A stretch of 9,966 bases of DNA from Candidatus Aenigmatarchaeota archaeon (GTDB lineage: Archaea > Aenigmatarchaeota > Aenigmatarchaeia > QMZP01 > JACQNV01), in assembly GCA_016202865.1 (NCBI GenBank), contig JACQNV010000074.1:1-9966 (forward strand). The letters run 5' to 3'. The notes below the pieces were generated by a model that was given only the letters and a program-made list of their open reading frames with translations, made no database searches and was not told the DNA's origin. Below, piece after piece: positions 1-6,196 of the stretch. Position 1 is the stretch's first letter; every line of letters begins with the position of its first letter. A program made the position numbers and the translations under genes.

Positions 1-50
1 ATATATGAATCATTATCGAGAATAAATTTAATATTATTCAAAGGATAAAC

Positions 51-944
51 TTACTTAACTTCAGAATAGTCGAATTCTATATCAAAACTGTTTTCTCTTA
101 GCTCTTTGTTTGGGTGAGAAATAACACTCTTGAACTCTGTTGTCTGACCAGGAAGAAGTTCTTTTAAACTAGATGGAATCAGCTTAACAGGAGAGACAGA
201 TATAACATGACCAACATTATCATATGTTATTATATTTGCGCCATATGTAGTTAGTTTTCTTTGTCCTGTGTTTTTTATTGTTGCAATAAAATAGGTATCA
301 TCTGATCTTTTTCCCACCTCAGCAATATCTTTTACTAATTTATTTTCATCTATCTTGAATGTTGATGGTTCAGTTTTGTAGTTACCCATATCAAACTTGT
401 TGTCGGTTTCAATTTGACCTACCTGATATTCAAAGGCTCCTTTTTGCCCAGGTTCAAGGTGCGCAGGCCAAACCACGATATCGTCTCTATATTGTTTTGT
501 ACCATTTTTCAAATAGTAGGTTACATTAGCGCGAACATGTTTTATTGGGTCTTCACCAATATTTTGGATAATTCCTGTAATGTAATACCACTGAGAAATT
601 CCTGTGTCTTTTATAAGGTGAAATGGGTTACTAGCTTGCACTTTTCCTGTTTCGTTGAACGAATTTGTCGGTTCTGGGGTAATTATTTGGACTTTTTCAT
701 ATCCACATCCACACTCATTAGAAAATATTTTCCACCCCGATTTATCTACAGGGTCAAATATAGGGCATGCGTTATGATCCCAGCTTCTAAAAACATAGTC
801 TTTGTTTTGGTCGTCGTAATTGCAATTTTGGCTTTCGTTCGCAGGTGTTTGTTTAGGAGTTGGTGTTGACCCCAGTTGTGTGCATCCAGAAACAACCACC
901 ACAACTACAATCAACAAAGAAAAAAGTATGACTTGTTTATACAT
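51..944 (-). CDS. Lipoprotein with Cys-rich motif and two FxLyD-like domains
   Basis: Predicted cell-surface lipoprotein of 297 residues; its partner or ligand is not known. An N-terminal hydrophobic stretch with six consecutive Val ends in a lipobox, VSGC, with the lipidated Cys at residue 21. A Thr/Pro-rich linker follows. Next is a Cys module with C41, C60, C78 and C80 (CNYDD..., ACPIF, ECGCG), which resembles a small disulfide motif common in archaeal exported proteins (from memory). Two beta-sandwich segments of the FxLyD kind then occupy about residues 119-177 and 214-275. Each has the pattern 'I.NIG/TG ... PG(Q) ... F', as in LEPGQKGAFEY and LLPGQTTEF. There are N-X-S/T sequons at N36, N97, N140 and N147. 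I chose the start at 944 over 968 because it leaves a normal short signal peptide and places the start about 32 bases from the shared TATA element. The gene diverges from the exported-protein cluster. The CDS, lipobox and export are well supported; the domain names are inference. Confidence 0.85.
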   Translation of the reverse strand: MYKQVILFSLLIVVVVVVSGCTQLGSTPTPKQTPANESQNCNYDDQNKDYVFRSWDHNACPIFDPVDKSGWKIFSNECGCGYEKVQIITPEPTNSFNETGKVQASNPFHLIKDTGISQWYYITGIIQNIGEDPIKHVRANVTYYLKNGTKQYRDDIVVWPAHLEPGQKGAFEYQVGQIETDNKFDMGNYKTEPSTFKIDENKLVKDIAEVGKRSDDTYFIATIKNTGQRKLTTYGANIITYDNVGHVISVSPVKLIPSSLKELLPGQTTEFKSVISHPNKELRENSFDIEFDYSEVK

Positions 945-969
945 ATTATAAATTGGGTGAGCTGTCATA

Positions 970-981
970 TATATTAATATA
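970..981. promoter_or_regulatory. Palindromic TATA element of a divergent promoter
   Basis: TATATTAATATA is a perfect 12-base palindrome. Its centre is about 32 bases from the start codon on each side (944 on the minus strand, 1008 on the plus strand). Each half can serve as a TATA box in one direction and would give a leaderless or nearly leaderless transcript. No Shine-Dalgarno sequence precedes either start, which fits. The transcription starts are inferred, not observed. Confidence 0.55.
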
Positions 982-1007
982 ATTGGTTGTAACTAATAGT
1001 ATTAAAT

Positions 1008-1976
1008 ATGAAATCAGCTGTTTTAGTAGTCGCTATTTTACTCTTATCTATACCTTTAGCTCTTGCAGACTGGTCTCAAGATGCGGATAAAGGTGAAGGA
1101 ACAATATCTATTCCTGTTGAAGCGAATAAATGGGTTTTGATTGGGATGAACACAGATATTCCTGGCGGATTGTCTTCAACCTCTGAAATAAAATTAGAAA
1201 GTATAAAAGCTGGCTGGTTGTGGGATGCTGAGAAACAAGATTATGTCGTGCACATTGCAAACGGTAAGAATGTTTTGGAGAACGCGCCGACTGGAAATTC
1301 CGGTTTTTGGGTTTTACCGACAAAATCTGGGATTCTTGAATTTAAGGTGGATTTAGAAATCTCAAAAGATAGGACAATAATTGACAGGATAAATTTGGAA
1401 GATGGTTTCAATTTCGTTTACATCTTGCCCTCAATGGAAGGTAGGAGTATGTTTGATTTGGGAAGGAATTGCAACATGGTCGCTATGTATGCTTTTGTTC
1501 CTGAGTTACAGGAGTGGACTCCGCTACCTTTAGACACGCCGGCGCCGCCACAGTCAATCGGCAGATCAATTTTAGTTGAGAACTCCGGGACTTGCAGCTT
1601 GACATCTGAACCGCTTACTACAACTGAACCCACACCAATACCGCCGCAACTTCCGCCAAAAACAACTCCAGTAGAAACCGGCTGTCCGGCAACAGGAATA
1701 GCATGTTCAGAAGATTGCCCTGAATCAGGAGAACTGGAAGACGGTACGCCTTGCGAAACTGGTGTTTGGAATGTGGATTTGTGCGATTGTGAACAAATAG
1801 TACAACCAGAACCAATTCAACCGGCAGATTCGCCTATTACGAGTCCAACCCAGACAACACCTGCTCCGACGCCAAGCCCAACAAGCAATTTAAAATCTAG
1901 TGGTGAATCATGCAGCCAAAACTCAGACTGTCAATCAGGATATTGTACATTTGGCACACCCAGAGTTTGCAGTTAG
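1008..1976 (+). CDS. Secreted protein with two GWN-type repeats and a C-terminal Cys tail
   Basis: A 322-residue exported protein of unknown function, probably extracellular. A signal peptide ends at ALA20-D21, a signal peptidase I type site, and there is no lipobox Cys. Two related beta-rich repeats follow, at about residues 31-115 and 126-198. Each runs from a 'W.LIG.N' or 'DGFNFVYIL' strand, through an aromatic 'GWLWD...Q' or 'MYAFVPELQEW' segment, to a closing Gly-rich strand (SGFWVLPTKSG; IGRSILVENSGTC). Thr/Pro linkers (200-225 and 266-298) flank a Cys cluster with C226, C233, C237, C249, C259 and C261. The protein ends in a small tail with C302, C308, C313 and C321, finishing in ...VCS. 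It has the same repeat type and the same tail as the protein at 2468-4219. It is probably cotranscribed with the lipoprotein gene 12 bases downstream. The start is fixed by the signal peptide and the upstream TATA element. Confidence 0.85.
   Translation: MKSAVLVVAILLLSIPLALADWSQDADKGEGTISIPVEANKWVLIGMNTDIPGGLSSTSEIKLESIKAGWLWDAEKQDYVVHIANGKNVLENAPTGNSGFWVLPTKSGILEFKVDLEISKDRTIIDRINLEDGFNFVYILPSMEGRSMFDLGRNCNMVAMYAFVPELQEWTPLPLDTPAPPQSIGRSILVENSGTCSLTSEPLTTTEPTPIPPQLPPKTTPVETGCPATGIACSEDCPESGELEDGTPCETGVWNVDLCDCEQIVQPEPIQPADSPITSPTQTTPAPTPSPTSNLKSSGESCSQNSDCQSGYCTFGTPRVCS
1961..1976 (+). repeat. Sixteen-base direct repeat at gene end, copy 1
   Basis: The last 16 bases of this gene, CAGAGTTTGCAGTTAG, including the stop codon, recur exactly at the end of the larger related gene (4204-4219). 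They encode ...R-V-C-S-stop in the same frame in both copies. This is a coding repeat that marks homologous C-terminal tails; I do not regard it as a mobile-element site. Confidence 0.85.
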
Positions 1977-1980
1977 GGAG
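1976..1980 (+). promoter_or_regulatory. Ribosome binding site GGGAG
   Basis: GGGAG overlaps the stop codon of the upstream gene and sits 8 bases before the ATG at 1989. It matches the archaeal anti-Shine-Dalgarno sequence, and no TATA box is visible in the 12-base gap. This supports translation of the second gene from a two-gene mRNA. Confidence 0.55.
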
Positions 1981-1988
1981 AATTTTGT

Positions 1989-2426
1989 ATGGATAAAAAA
2001 ATATTTTCAATTGTTTTGGTTTTGATTGCAATAGTTTTAATTAGTGGATGCGCTCAATCCGGACCTACAATAAAAGTAAAATCTCCAGCCAATAATTCCA
2101 CATTAGATGGACCGGATGTGACAATAGAAGTGGAAACACAAAACTTCAAGGACGGAAATGTTCTTGTTAGTATAGATAATAAGACAGACTATGCAACAAG
2201 CAGCAAATACATAGCCAAGAACTTGCTTCCAGGCGAACACACTGCTACATTCACACTGCAAAAGGATGGTAAAGATATATTGGAAAACGGAAAGGTAATA
2301 ACAGCTTCTGTCAAATTCACAATAAAAGGTGTAGAGAGCGTATTTGGCAAAGGTGTAAAAGACCAGACTGGAACAACAAAGGATTTGCCCACACCACCAG
2401 CTTTCCCACCATCATTCAAGAAATAA
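1989..2426 (+). CDS. Small lipoprotein with an Ig-like domain (copy 1)
   Basis: A 145-residue lipoprotein, function unknown. The N-terminus is a Lys-flanked hydrophobic segment ending in the lipobox ISGC, with the Cys at residue 21. The mature part starts with a short beta-domain: 'VKSPANNSTLDGPDVTIEV' at about 30-48, then 'LLPGEHTATFTL' at about 79-90, then strands to about 113. This pattern is typical of Ig-like or carbohydrate-binding beta-sandwiches of surface proteins. A Pro-rich C-terminus (PTPPAFPPSF) follows. It is a paralogue of the lipoprotein at 4262-4756: both share the lipobox region, the SP...GPDVTI block, the 'GEHT' strand, and a tail rich in Pro with the spacing P.PP.FP or PPSLP. 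It lacks that paralogue's HFH motif. It is the second gene of the first two-gene unit. Confidence 0.82.
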   Translation: MDKKIFSIVLVLIAIVLISGCAQSGPTIKVKSPANNSTLDGPDVTIEVETQNFKDGNVLVSIDNKTDYATSSKYIAKNLLPGEHTATFTLQKDGKDILENGKVITASVKFTIKGVESVFGKGVKDQTGTTKDLPTPPAFPPSFKK

Positions 2427-2435
2427 CAACCTACC

Positions 2436-2443
2436 TTTATAAA
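2436..2443 (+). promoter_or_regulatory. TATA box for the 583-residue secreted protein
   Basis: TTTATAAA, a consensus-like archaeal box A, lies in the 41-base gap between genes. Its centre is about 28 bases upstream of the ATG at 2468. That is the right distance for transcription to begin at or just before the start codon, so a leaderless mRNA is likely. It separates the second two-gene unit from the first transcriptionally. Confidence 0.7.
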
Positions 2444-2467
2444 CTTAGATATCAAATAGTTTTAGGT

Positions 2468-4219
2468 ATGAAATCATCCTCAAGCATTCTAGTTTCTGCT
2501 ATTGTGGTATTAGTTAGCTTATCTGTATTAGGTTATTCTCAGCAGTCAAATTTAACAACTCCATCATCTCAACCAACAGTCCCAACAACATCTGCTTGTG
2601 GAGATGATTGGTGCCAGAATTTAGCTGTTTCAGGGCAAACAAACGAACTTGATACATGCCAACAAGATTGTGGATCTTCATTTACAGCCCCTCTAGCTTT
2701 ACAAAATGCTGGAATAACTGGCCTTGCTAAGATAGGTGGCGTACAATACGATCCATCTAGCGGCGATTTAACCTTTGCTATAGAATTTATAGAGGGCACA
2801 TCCTTGAGTGATTTGGGCATCCAAGTATGGCAAAGCTCTACTGGTCTGCTTTACACTGAAACTTTACCAAATCTGGGTTTGATAGGATCTGTAGTATCAG
2901 GTGATACTGAACAGGTTAAACTATCATTTACTGGATTCAACTGTGATGAAGAAATAAAAATAGGCATAGATCAAAACAATCCATCCAATTTAGAGGGAAC
3001 AATTTTAGTTTTGTCTGTCGATAAACTTCCATGCGGACAAATATCTTCAACACCGCCGCTTTATCCACCAACAGGGCAACCAAACCCACCTGCTAACTTA
3101 CAGAAGGGCTGGAATTTGGATCAGAGCGGGGATGCATGGCTGGTTATAGAAGTTGAACAGGGCTTAAATCTTCTTAGTTCCATTTTCACTAGTGCAGGAG
3201 TCCAACATCCAAGCTCAACAATAGACCCAACAACAGATTTCAGAGTTCTCTGGTTATTAGATCCTTTACAGCAGACTTTTGTAGATTGTTACCCAGGAGT
3301 TTCTCCTCAAAACCAGCCACAAGACTGCATAGATTTCTCTGATAGGATGTCTACAGACCCTAGATACCAAAACTACGCTTTGTCTTTAGGCGGCTTTGCA
3401 GAATCAACAAAATCCGGACAGCTAATCTACTACTTCCCATCATATTCTATTCAACAATTAAAAGATCCCACATTTTTGAAGCAGGTTTTCAGCATGACAA
3501 ACTTCGTAGATGGCTACAATTTGTTGTTCACAGGTCCTTGGTTTGAAGGACTTACCCTAGATGATGTCAGTGGAAGTTGTACATACGGGAATATCTATGG
3601 ATGGGACGCGATGAAACAGGATTGGACCGGACCATTATCACAAATGTCGGCAATACAAGCCCAACAAACAGACATAGGAACCACGGGATTAGTTGAAGTC
3701 AGCGGTGATTGTACTCTTGCTTATCCAGGAACAGTATCAGGAGGAAGACCAACATTGCCTCCAAGATCTAGTGGAATCGCGGTGCCTACAGTTACTGTAC
3801 AACCAATACAAGGCCCTGATTTAGTTGTGGATTCTGTATCTGTTTCAACCGCTGTTTATACAGATTTACAAATATTGGTTAATGTAAGGAATGATGGAAA
3901 CCAAGACGCTGATATTCCAGATATGGAAGTTGACTATGCTGGTATGCAAAAACTGTTTGGCGGAGGACAAACAACAATAATAGGCGGTGGATCAGGATTA
4001 ATTAATGCAGGTTCAACAGAAACTTTACAGTATCTTCTTCCATACGATCCGACAGCTAAAACTATTACATTAGGTGCCGATCCAAATGATGTTATATTAG
4101 AACTAGATGAAACAAATAATGTTTACCAATATATAATAAACGGGATAAGTGGAGATCCATGCACTTACAACGGCGACTGCTTATCCCAATATTGCACAAG
4201 CAACAGAGTTTGCAGTTAG
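2468..4219 (+). CDS. Multidomain secreted protein: GWN repeats, CARDB domain, Cys tail
   Basis: A 583-residue exported protein, probably a surface or adhesion protein of unknown ligand. In order: a signal peptide (about 1-24); a Ser/Thr/Pro linker; a Cys motif with C44, C49, C64 and C68 (ACGDDWC...TCQQDCG), seen in many archaeal surface proteins; and a beta-rich domain at about 80-190. Two GWN-type repeats then follow, at about 211-325 (KGWNLD..., FRVLWLLDPLQQTF, GQLIYYFP) and 340-418 (FVDGYNLLFTG, YGWDAMKQDW, GLVEVSGDCTL). They match the repeats of the 1008-1976 protein. After them comes a CARDB domain (about 448-558: GPDLVVDSVSVS, VNVRNDGNQ, ending in ELDETNN). The last four-Cys tail has C565, C571, C576 and C582, closing in VCS. 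CARDB domains are known from surface and adhesion proteins. No catalytic motif is visible. It leads the second copy of the duplicated two-gene unit. Confidence 0.88.
   Translation: MKSSSSILVSAIVVLVSLSVLGYSQQSNLTTPSSQPTVPTTSACGDDWCQNLAVSGQTNELDTCQQDCGSSFTAPLALQNAGITGLAKIGGVQYDPSSGDLTFAIEFIEGTSLSDLGIQVWQSSTGLLYTETLPNLGLIGSVVSGDTEQVKLSFTGFNCDEEIKIGIDQNNPSNLEGTILVLSVDKLPCGQISSTPPLYPPTGQPNPPANLQKGWNLDQSGDAWLVIEVEQGLNLLSSIFTSAGVQHPSSTIDPTTDFRVLWLLDPLQQTFVDCYPGVSPQNQPQDCIDFSDRMSTDPRYQNYALSLGGFAESTKSGQLIYYFPSYSIQQLKDPTFLKQVFSMTNFVDGYNLLFTGPWFEGLTLDDVSGSCTYGNIYGWDAMKQDWTGPLSQMSAIQAQQTDIGTTGLVEVSGDCTLAYPGTVSGGRPTLPPRSSGIAVPTVTVQPIQGPDLVVDSVSVSTAVYTDLQILVNVRNDGNQDADIPDMEVDYAGMQKLFGGGQTTIIGGGSGLINAGSTETLQYLLPYDPTAKTITLGADPNDVILELDETNNVYQYIINGISGDPCTYNGDCLSQYCTSNRVCS
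4204..4219 (+). repeat. Sixteen-base direct repeat at gene end, copy 2
   Basis: CAGAGTTTGCAGTTAG, identical to 1961-1976 and in the same frame, forms the last codons and stop of the larger secreted-protein gene. The surrounding codons have diverged, so this is a remnant of shared ancestry of the tails, or of recent sequence exchange between them. Confidence 0.85.
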
Positions 4220-4226
4220 TTAAAAG
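4219..4226 (+). promoter_or_regulatory. Possible TATA box for the downstream lipoprotein
   Basis: GTTAAAAG begins on the last base of the preceding stop codon. Its centre is about 39 bases before the ATG at 4262, which would give a leader of about 12 bases. No Shine-Dalgarno sequence is visible before that ATG. The gene could instead be read through from the gene upstream. Confidence 0.35.
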
Positions 4227-4261
4227 GATTGAAATTGATAATATCAGTTTCCAGCTGTAAT

Positions 4262-4756
4262 ATGAAAAATAAAATAGTGTTACTAGGTCTATTGGTCATT
4301 GCAATCGTTTTGGTTAGCGGATGCACTCAAAGCAACTCTTTGACAATCACATCGCCAACAGAAGGACAAGAAGTTGCTGGACCAGATGTCACAATCAAGC
4401 TTTCAACCAATTTAAAAGTAGTTGCGCCTTCTGACAAAAATGTCCAGGGCGAAGGGCACTTCCATCTATATGTTGATGGAGGAACATACATACCTGTTTC
4501 AACAAACAGCTACACAATAAAGGGGTTATCTGCAGGAGAACACACAGTAAAAGTTGAATTACATGCTAATGATCATAGCTTGCTTGGTATTGAGAAAACA
4601 GTTAAGTTTAAGGTAAAAGCAACTGCTGTTCCTCTTTCGCAAGCAGCAAAGGGCACTAGCTTATTAGACACAATATCAGGCGAAGGTAACAAACCTGTTC
4701 CTACAAATGTTGAGGCTCCACCATCCTTACCAACAGGCAAGTTTATTGGGAAATAA
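4262..4756 (+). CDS. Small lipoprotein with an Ig-like domain and HFH motif (copy 2)
   Basis: A 164-residue lipoprotein with the lipobox VSGC (Cys21) after a hydrophobic signal. The mature protein has a beta-domain from about 27 to 120: 'TSPTEGQEVAGPDVTIKL' near 30-47, then GEGHFHLYVDGG at 63-74, then 'IKGLSAGEHTVKVEL' at 86-100. The H-F-H-x-Y-V-D segment followed by a 'L..GEHTV' strand resembles DUF4399/Ig-like domains of exported proteins (recalled, not searched). H66, H68, H94, H101 and H105 could coordinate a metal; that is speculation. I chose ATG 4262 over an upstream TTG at 4229 because it starts directly at the MKNK signal sequence. It is a paralogue of the 1989-2426 lipoprotein, which lacks the HFH motif. 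Confidence 0.82.
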   Translation: MKNKIVLLGLLVIAIVLVSGCTQSNSLTITSPTEGQEVAGPDVTIKLSTNLKVVAPSDKNVQGEGHFHLYVDGGTYIPVSTNSYTIKGLSAGEHTVKVELHANDHSLLGIEKTVKFKVKATAVPLSQAAKGTSLLDTISGEGNKPVPTNVEAPPSLPTGKFIGK

Positions 4757-4759
4757 GGA

Positions 4760-4785
4760 TTTCTCTCTATTTTTAGAATTTTGAC
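4760..4785 (+). terminator. Pyrimidine-rich stretch, possible terminator
   Basis: A T-rich run (TTTCTCTCTATTTTTAG and a following TTTT) directly follows the lipoprotein stop codon and precedes the next TATA box. Archaeal termination often occurs at such T-rich tracts without a hairpin, and no hairpin is visible here. Confidence 0.35.
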
Positions 4786-4787
4786 AA

Positions 4788-4795
4788 TTTATAAG
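4788..4795 (+). promoter_or_regulatory. TATA box for the GH113-like lipoprotein
   Basis: TTTATAAG is centred about 26 bases before the ATG at 4817. This predicts transcription starting at the start codon itself. It also argues against the longer reading that begins at 4781, because that start would lie upstream of the box. Confidence 0.68.
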
Positions 4796-4816
4796 CCTTA
4801 CCTCCAACTGTTAAAT

Positions 4817-5770
4817 ATGGGATTTTTGGAAACTACAAAGAATGTAGCTAAAGGCTTAGTTTTAACTGGAGCGCTTGGAGTTGCTGGTTTAGCAGGTTGT
4901 AGGGATCGTAGTGAATCTAACGGACCACAACAAGATAACAGCTTCATGAAGGGTGTTGTGTTGACATCTTGGTGGAATGACCAATATGAGAAACCTGTTG
5001 TGGATAAAACACTGGATAGATTGGATAGTTTAGGTGTTGATTCTATTGCTGTGTTGGCTACTTGGTATCAAAAGGATTTACAATCAGTTGATATAAGACC
5101 GTCCAATTCTAGAACGCCTTCTGATAGGGGCGTTGAAAGGGTTATTGGAAAAGCACATTCCAGAGGCATGAGAGCTGTTCTAAAACCCCATGTTGATTTA
5201 GAAAATGGGAAATGGAGAGGTAGGATTGCTTACAAGTCTGATTTAGATTGGACTAGGTGGTTTGATAGCTATTCTGATTTTATCACACACTATGCGGCTA
5301 TGGCCCAAAACAATGGTGTAGACATGTTGGTTATAGGCACAGAGCTTGATGGGACAATTAGAAGGAAAGAGTGGAAGGAAATTGTAAGGAGAGTTAAAAA
5401 CATTTACTCTGGCGAGCTTGTGTATGGCGCAAACCACGACACTTTCAAGAAGGTTCCTTGGGAGGATTTGGACAGGGTTTCAATTGGAATTAGCGCATAT
5501 TGGAAGAAGGATAAGTTTGAATCAAATGCGCAAGAAGCTCGAGCTTTGGCAAGAAAGCTTGGAAGAAGATTGTACATGAGCGAGGTTGGTTATCCTGGAC
5601 GCGGTGAAGAGGGCGAAGCTGCTCAGGAAGCTTACTTCAGGCAAGTTTTCGATTCCTCAAAAGGTTTTGATGGTATGTTTTTTTGGAATACAAATTTTGA
5701 CGGGAGAGATATGAAGGGGTATGGCTTTTTGGGGAAAAAATCAGAGGCAGTAATTGATGCGAATTTTTAG
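4817..5770 (+). CDS. Glycoside hydrolase, GH113-like (beta-mannanase type), lipoprotein
   Basis: A 317-residue, probably lipid-anchored (alpha/beta)8-barrel hydrolase that should act outside the cell on a beta-linked polysaccharide. Characterised GH113 enzymes cut beta-1,4-mannan. The N-terminal signal ends at LAGC with Cys28, and the mature domain starts near F43. The features of clan GH-A are in order: KGVVLTSWWND (45-55) as first strand; AVLATWYQ (78-85); AVLKPHVDLENGKWRG (120-135); LVIGTEL (171-177) with E176 as the likely acid/base; GISAYW (224-229); YMSEVGYPG (253-261) with E256 as the likely nucleophile; and FFWNTNFDGRDMKGYGFLGKKSE (288-310) as the last strand and substrate-site loop. 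Both catalytic Glu are present and the length is normal, so it is likely active. Its promoter is separate from the genes upstream. The exact substrate is not predictable from sequence. Confidence 0.82.
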   Translation: MGFLETTKNVAKGLVLTGALGVAGLAGCRDRSESNGPQQDNSFMKGVVLTSWWNDQYEKPVVDKTLDRLDSLGVDSIAVLATWYQKDLQSVDIRPSNSRTPSDRGVERVIGKAHSRGMRAVLKPHVDLENGKWRGRIAYKSDLDWTRWFDSYSDFITHYAAMAQNNGVDMLVIGTELDGTIRRKEWKEIVRRVKNIYSGELVYGANHDTFKKVPWEDLDRVSIGISAYWKKDKFESNAQEARALARKLGRRLYMSEVGYPGRGEEGEAAQEAYFRQVFDSSKGFDGMFFWNTNFDGRDMKGYGFLGKKSEAVIDANF

Positions 5771-5814
5771 ACGCCTCAGAAAAATTAAACAAATCAGAGA
5801 TTAAACTCATACGC

Positions 5815-5822
5815 TTTTAAAT
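5815..5822 (+). promoter_or_regulatory. TATA box for the 109-residue protein
   Basis: TTTTAAAT is centred about 36 bases before the ATG at 5855, predicting a short leader that begins near 5845. That leader would open with GGGTG (5845-5849), a partial match to a Shine-Dalgarno sequence, 5 bases before the ATG. Confidence 0.5.
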
Positions 5823-5854
5823 CTAACACTTATTCTATTATATAGGGTGTTAAA

Positions 5855-6184
5855 ATGACAGACTATCAAGCAAAGGTTAGAGCAATATTATCGGATGTAC
5901 CAGAGGCAGGATTCGCGGCTTTCCACGATAATTATAGACCTGCAATTAGAGTTTATGGTTCTGATTCTGAACCCACAATAGAGTTTGGGGAAATGGTTGA
6001 TGGAGAGTTTAGACGGCGAGTTGGTTTAGGTAGGATGAATTTGAATGGAGTAGATGTTCAGACTGCTCTTATTGCAGAAGCTGAGGCATTTGGTGATTTT
6101 GCTCAGAATATTACTATTATTTATCGGACAACTATACAAGAGGGAAAACCGTTAGATAAAAAGAGTTCTGATGGGATTGTGTAA
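5855..6184 (+). CDS. Uncharacterised 109-residue protein
   Basis: I do not recognise this family. The product is a soluble-looking protein with no signal peptide, membrane segment or Cys. Residues 1-20 look helical. Then come alternating beta-like segments (YRPAIRVYG, PTIEFGEM, EFRRRVGLGRM), a helical Ala/Glu-rich stretch (VQTALIAEAEAFGDF, about 67-81) and a strand (NITIIYRTT). The sequence then ends in a charged, probably disordered tail (KPLDKKSSDG). A TATA box and a weak ribosome binding site support the start. It converges on the nuclease-domain gene with only 12 bases between the stop codons. Codon choice is like its neighbours, so it is likely a real gene. Confidence 0.65.
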   Translation: MTDYQAKVRAILSDVPEAGFAAFHDNYRPAIRVYGSDSEPTIEFGEMVDGEFRRRVGLGRMNLNGVDVQTALIAEAEAFGDFAQNITIIYRTTIQEGKPLDKKSSDGIV

Positions 6185-6196
6185 ATTTGTGTCTAA

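Noticed and set aside
414..869. A 151-codon open frame on the plus strand, opposite the first lipoprotein gene
   Set aside because: It lies wholly inside the minus-strand lipoprotein, has an unlikely aromatic- and Cys-rich composition, and has no promoter or ribosome binding site.
1961..4219. The exact 16-base repeats as attachment sites or ends of a mobile element
   Set aside because: No integrase or transposase gene lies between them. Both copies encode the same protein tail in frame, so shared ancestry of the genes explains them.
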